DNA of 6,986 bases, from positions 1 through 6,986 of the forward strand of contig CAOKJI010000085.1 in assembly GCA_948468495.1 (NCBI GenBank), read 5' to 3'. The translations under genes were made by a program, and so were the position numbers. Shown here piece after piece: positions 5,346-6,986 of the stretch (its first letter is position 1; each line of letters starts with the position of its first letter). Below the pieces are notes generated by a model, which was not told where the DNA came from, did not search any database, and was given only the letters and a program-made list of their open reading frames with translations. This DNA is from an uncultured Dorea sp. GTDB taxonomy: Bacteria; Bacillota_A; Clostridia; Lachnospirales; Lachnospiraceae.

Positions 5346-5694
5346 TCTTCAGAGGATGTTTGCTTATCAGGAAATCATGGCGCAGCGGGGAAAAGAAAGT
5401 ATCTGCCACTCCGCTATCCTGAGATGTGAGCATGGTTCGGAAAGGTGCGTGCTGAATCTGCCGAAAAGCCATGGAAAATATGTGGGCACGCATGCGCAAA
5501 TTGATATCAAAGACGGAAAAAACGCATTCTTCGGCTACTGCAGAAAGCTGGAGGGCCCTTGCCAGGCGGAGCTGTCTGACTGGTTTAACGGGAATGAGGC
5601 GGATCGGATGTTTGATGAGAGCACACTGATGATGGAGGCGTCTGTTCAGAAGGATGTTGGGTTTATGGTTTGTACTGCGGCCAGAAAGGGGTAA
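5332..5694 (+). CDS. PAAR-like (DUF4280-like) spike-tip protein
   Basis: ATG at 5332 follows AAGGAGG (5319-5325) and overlaps the end of the preceding gene; ATG at 5335 is equally possible. The 120-residue protein has a short N-terminal helix, then the DUF4280/PAAR-like pattern: CHSAILRCEHGSERCVLNLP (25-44), a THAQIDIKDGKN strand pair (53-64), FFGYC (66-70), GPC (75-77), and ESTLMMEASVQKDVGFMVC (96-114). Six cysteines (25, 32, 39, 70, 77, 114) are spread as in metal-binding tips. Such proteins cap the VgrG trimer, sharpen the spike and often carry effectors. The C-terminus ends CTAARKG where the family commonly has a C..GG motif, so it is divergent or shortened there. It is encoded immediately before the putative cargo. 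Confidence 0.7.
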   Translation: MMENNLQRMFAYQEIMAQRGKESICHSAILRCEHGSERCVLNLPKSHGKYVGTHAQIDIKDGKNAFFGYCRKLEGPCQAELSDWFNGNEADRMFDESTLMMEASVQKDVGFMVCTAARKG

Positions 5695-5697
5695 CAT

Positions 5698-6915
5698 ATG
5701 GGCGGGAAATATAGTATAATTGTCGCAGATTCGGATGGCCAGTGCAGATTTGAGGAAATGGAATGTCCAAAGAATGCGAGAGAGTATACTTTAAATGTTG
5801 CTTTTAATGATCCTGTGAAGAATGAGAGCAATCCGTGGCTTTATATACAGACGACAGAAGAGAAGTGCGGGACATTTATAATATCTTTATGGTATAAAAA
5901 ACCACAATCGAATGATCCAATATCTGTAGTCCCCCGCTGTTTTTTGGAGCTGTACAGACGCAAGCCGGGATTTTTTAATCCTTCTTCGCAAATGGAGTTT
6001 GTTCAAAAATATACATTTGAGTTTAACGAAAAGTATACGTGGAAAGGCGAGTCAGGATATTATAAAGCGACAATACTTATGAACTTAATTTATGATGAGG
6101 TGTATAATAATGATAATCTTTATTACGTAAAGTTTAACTGCAAAGAGCTCTCTACAGAATTGTTTTTCCACATGATAGATGGATATCAGGATGTAATTGA
6201 TATGTATTCCGCAGCATTATGGGTGAGGGAGACGCCAATTGAGTATTATAATTATATAACAAGTTCTCCCAAGTCAAAAGGGGCAGTTGATAAGGTTCTT
6301 TATCTGGACAGGACACAGGTTGGGATATTTATTAGCTCATATTTTGAAATTTCCGAGAATCTTAATGATGAAAGTGACAAGCAGACAGCGCCCTTCTCTG
6401 AAGAGGATATTTTAATAACTATCATCGCAGCTATACTTTCAGAGGCGGCAGGAGCAAATTTTTTTACGGGGATCGTAATCAGCCTTTTGGTGACAGGATT
6501 AAGTAATTATGACAATACTATTCGTGACGTTGATAATAGTTTAAAGGATCAATTAAAAAGATTTAGAGACAAGAATGTCAAATCCGAAGAAAATTCAAGC
6601 TCTGGTTCTCTAGGCCTGGAGAGTGAAATGGGGTTAAAAATTATATTTAGAACAAAATTAATGTTACAGACATGTGGTTACCATGAGACAGATAGCATAG
6701 AAATCTGGGATGAAGGAGCGGCTGGAAAACGTATAAAGAAAGTAGCACAGGGCCCCAAATTCTATAAAGGAACATTTACAATTGACTCGCAAATTTTAGA
6801 CGGTGAACCACAGATCTTATCATTTGAAACGATAGCAGCTATTTTTGGATGGACAGAATATTTAGAACTTGCTAAACAAAGAGTTACAACAGACAAAGTG
6901 GAGAAACATAAATAA
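5698..6915 (+). CDS. unrecognised 405-residue protein, putative spike-delivered cargo with hydrophobic hairpin
   Basis: ATG at 5698 follows AAAGGGG (5685-5691) and lies 3 bp after the PAAR-like stop. I do not recognise the family. The N-terminal half (1-215) is rich in aromatic residues and probable beta strands, with no signal peptide. Residues about 237-268 form a long hydrophobic stretch interrupted by SEAAGANFF, so two short membrane-insertable helices in a hairpin are possible. A charged, coiled-coil-like stretch follows (about 276-300), then a Ser/Gly linker (299-305) and a mixed C-terminal domain. The gene is visibly AT-richer than the VgrG-like and tip genes, with many ATA/TTA/AAT codons, suggesting separate acquisition. 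Position after the tip gene and before a coupled membrane gene suggests an effector, possibly membrane-active. This role is inference. A structural role in the spike complex is the main alternative. Confidence 0.8.
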   Translation: MGGKYSIIVADSDGQCRFEEMECPKNAREYTLNVAFNDPVKNESNPWLYIQTTEEKCGTFIISLWYKKPQSNDPISVVPRCFLELYRRKPGFFNPSSQMEFVQKYTFEFNEKYTWKGESGYYKATILMNLIYDEVYNNDNLYYVKFNCKELSTELFFHMIDGYQDVIDMYSAALWVRETPIEYYNYITSSPKSKGAVDKVLYLDRTQVGIFISSYFEISENLNDESDKQTAPFSEEDILITIIAAILSEAAGANFFTGIVISLLVTGLSNYDNTIRDVDNSLKDQLKRFRDKNVKSEENSSSGSLGLESEMGLKIIFRTKLMLQTCGYHETDSIEIWDEGAAGKRIKKVAQGPKFYKGTFTIDSQILDGEPQILSFETIAAIFGWTEYLELAKQRVTTDKVEKHK

Positions 6916-6986
6916 TGGAAAATAGCTCCCGCCAAAAAAGACCGCATACCTTCGTAATTATCCGGATTATTATGATTGTTGTTTTC
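6915..6986 (+). CDS. N-terminus of a membrane protein, translationally coupled (cut by window edge)
   Basis: The ATG at 6915 shares its A with the TAA stop of the 405-residue gene (TAATG), and GGAG lies at 6900-6903. The visible 24 codons encode a short basic head (MENSSRQKRPH) followed by a strongly hydrophobic run (residues 13-24, with one arginine), consistent with the first transmembrane helix of an inner-membrane protein. The tight coupling suggests stoichiometric expression with the preceding gene, as expected of an immunity partner, but too little sequence is present to name a family. Confidence 0.6.
   Translation, partial: MENSSRQKRPHTFVIIRIIMIVVF

Noticed and set aside
5119..5697. 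192-codon open frame on the - strand opposite the adaptor-like and PAAR-like genes
   Set aside because: It overlaps two + strand genes with good starts and recognisable patterns, and its own translation shows no domain.

Overview
The window looks like a chromosomal accessory region of an anaerobic gut Firmicute, most likely Lachnospiraceae. This is inferred from strong AGGAGG-type ribosome binding sites, A/T-rich intergenic DNA with moderate-GC genes, and an AAA-ATPase-like/PD-(D/E)XK protein of a type that is very abundant in that family. All credible genes lie on the + strand.

Left part (1-2040). The 3' end of an AAA-ATPase-like protein with a C-terminal PD-(D/E)XK nuclease fold is followed by a class I SAM-dependent methyltransferase. 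The methyltransferase reading frame is broken by one extra base next to its N-terminus.

Middle (2040-3158). About 1.1 kb contains no convincing full-length gene. It holds a 20-codon relic resembling the start of a Cna_B/SpaA-type adhesin repeat and a strong, probably bidirectional hairpin terminator. It also holds three separate pairs of short direct repeats, each pair with a 21-bp repeat period, two candidate promoters, and a possible structured leader of about 240 nt with a 32-codon small ORF.

Right part (3159-6986). A tightly spaced operon appears to encode a contractile-injection-system spike module. In order it has: a 98-residue protein resembling only the first barrel of a VgrG/gpD protein; a complete 429-residue VgrG-like spike (gp27-like part, gp5-like OB fold, beta-rich tail); a 162-residue protein weakly resembling the Imm11/DUF1629 family; and a PAAR-like (DUF4280-like) tip protein. 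These are followed by an unrecognised, visibly AT-richer 405-residue protein with a hydrophobic hairpin-like segment, and the start of a membrane protein coupled to it by a TAATG stop/start overlap. No sheath, tube, baseplate or ATPase genes are visible, so within this window it is an orphan spike-plus-cargo cassette.

The simplest reading is that VgrG and the PAAR-like protein form the spike, the 405-residue protein is the loaded effector (possibly membrane-active), and the following membrane protein is its immunity partner. The effector and immunity roles are inferred from gene order, composition and hydrophobicity, not from recognised domains.
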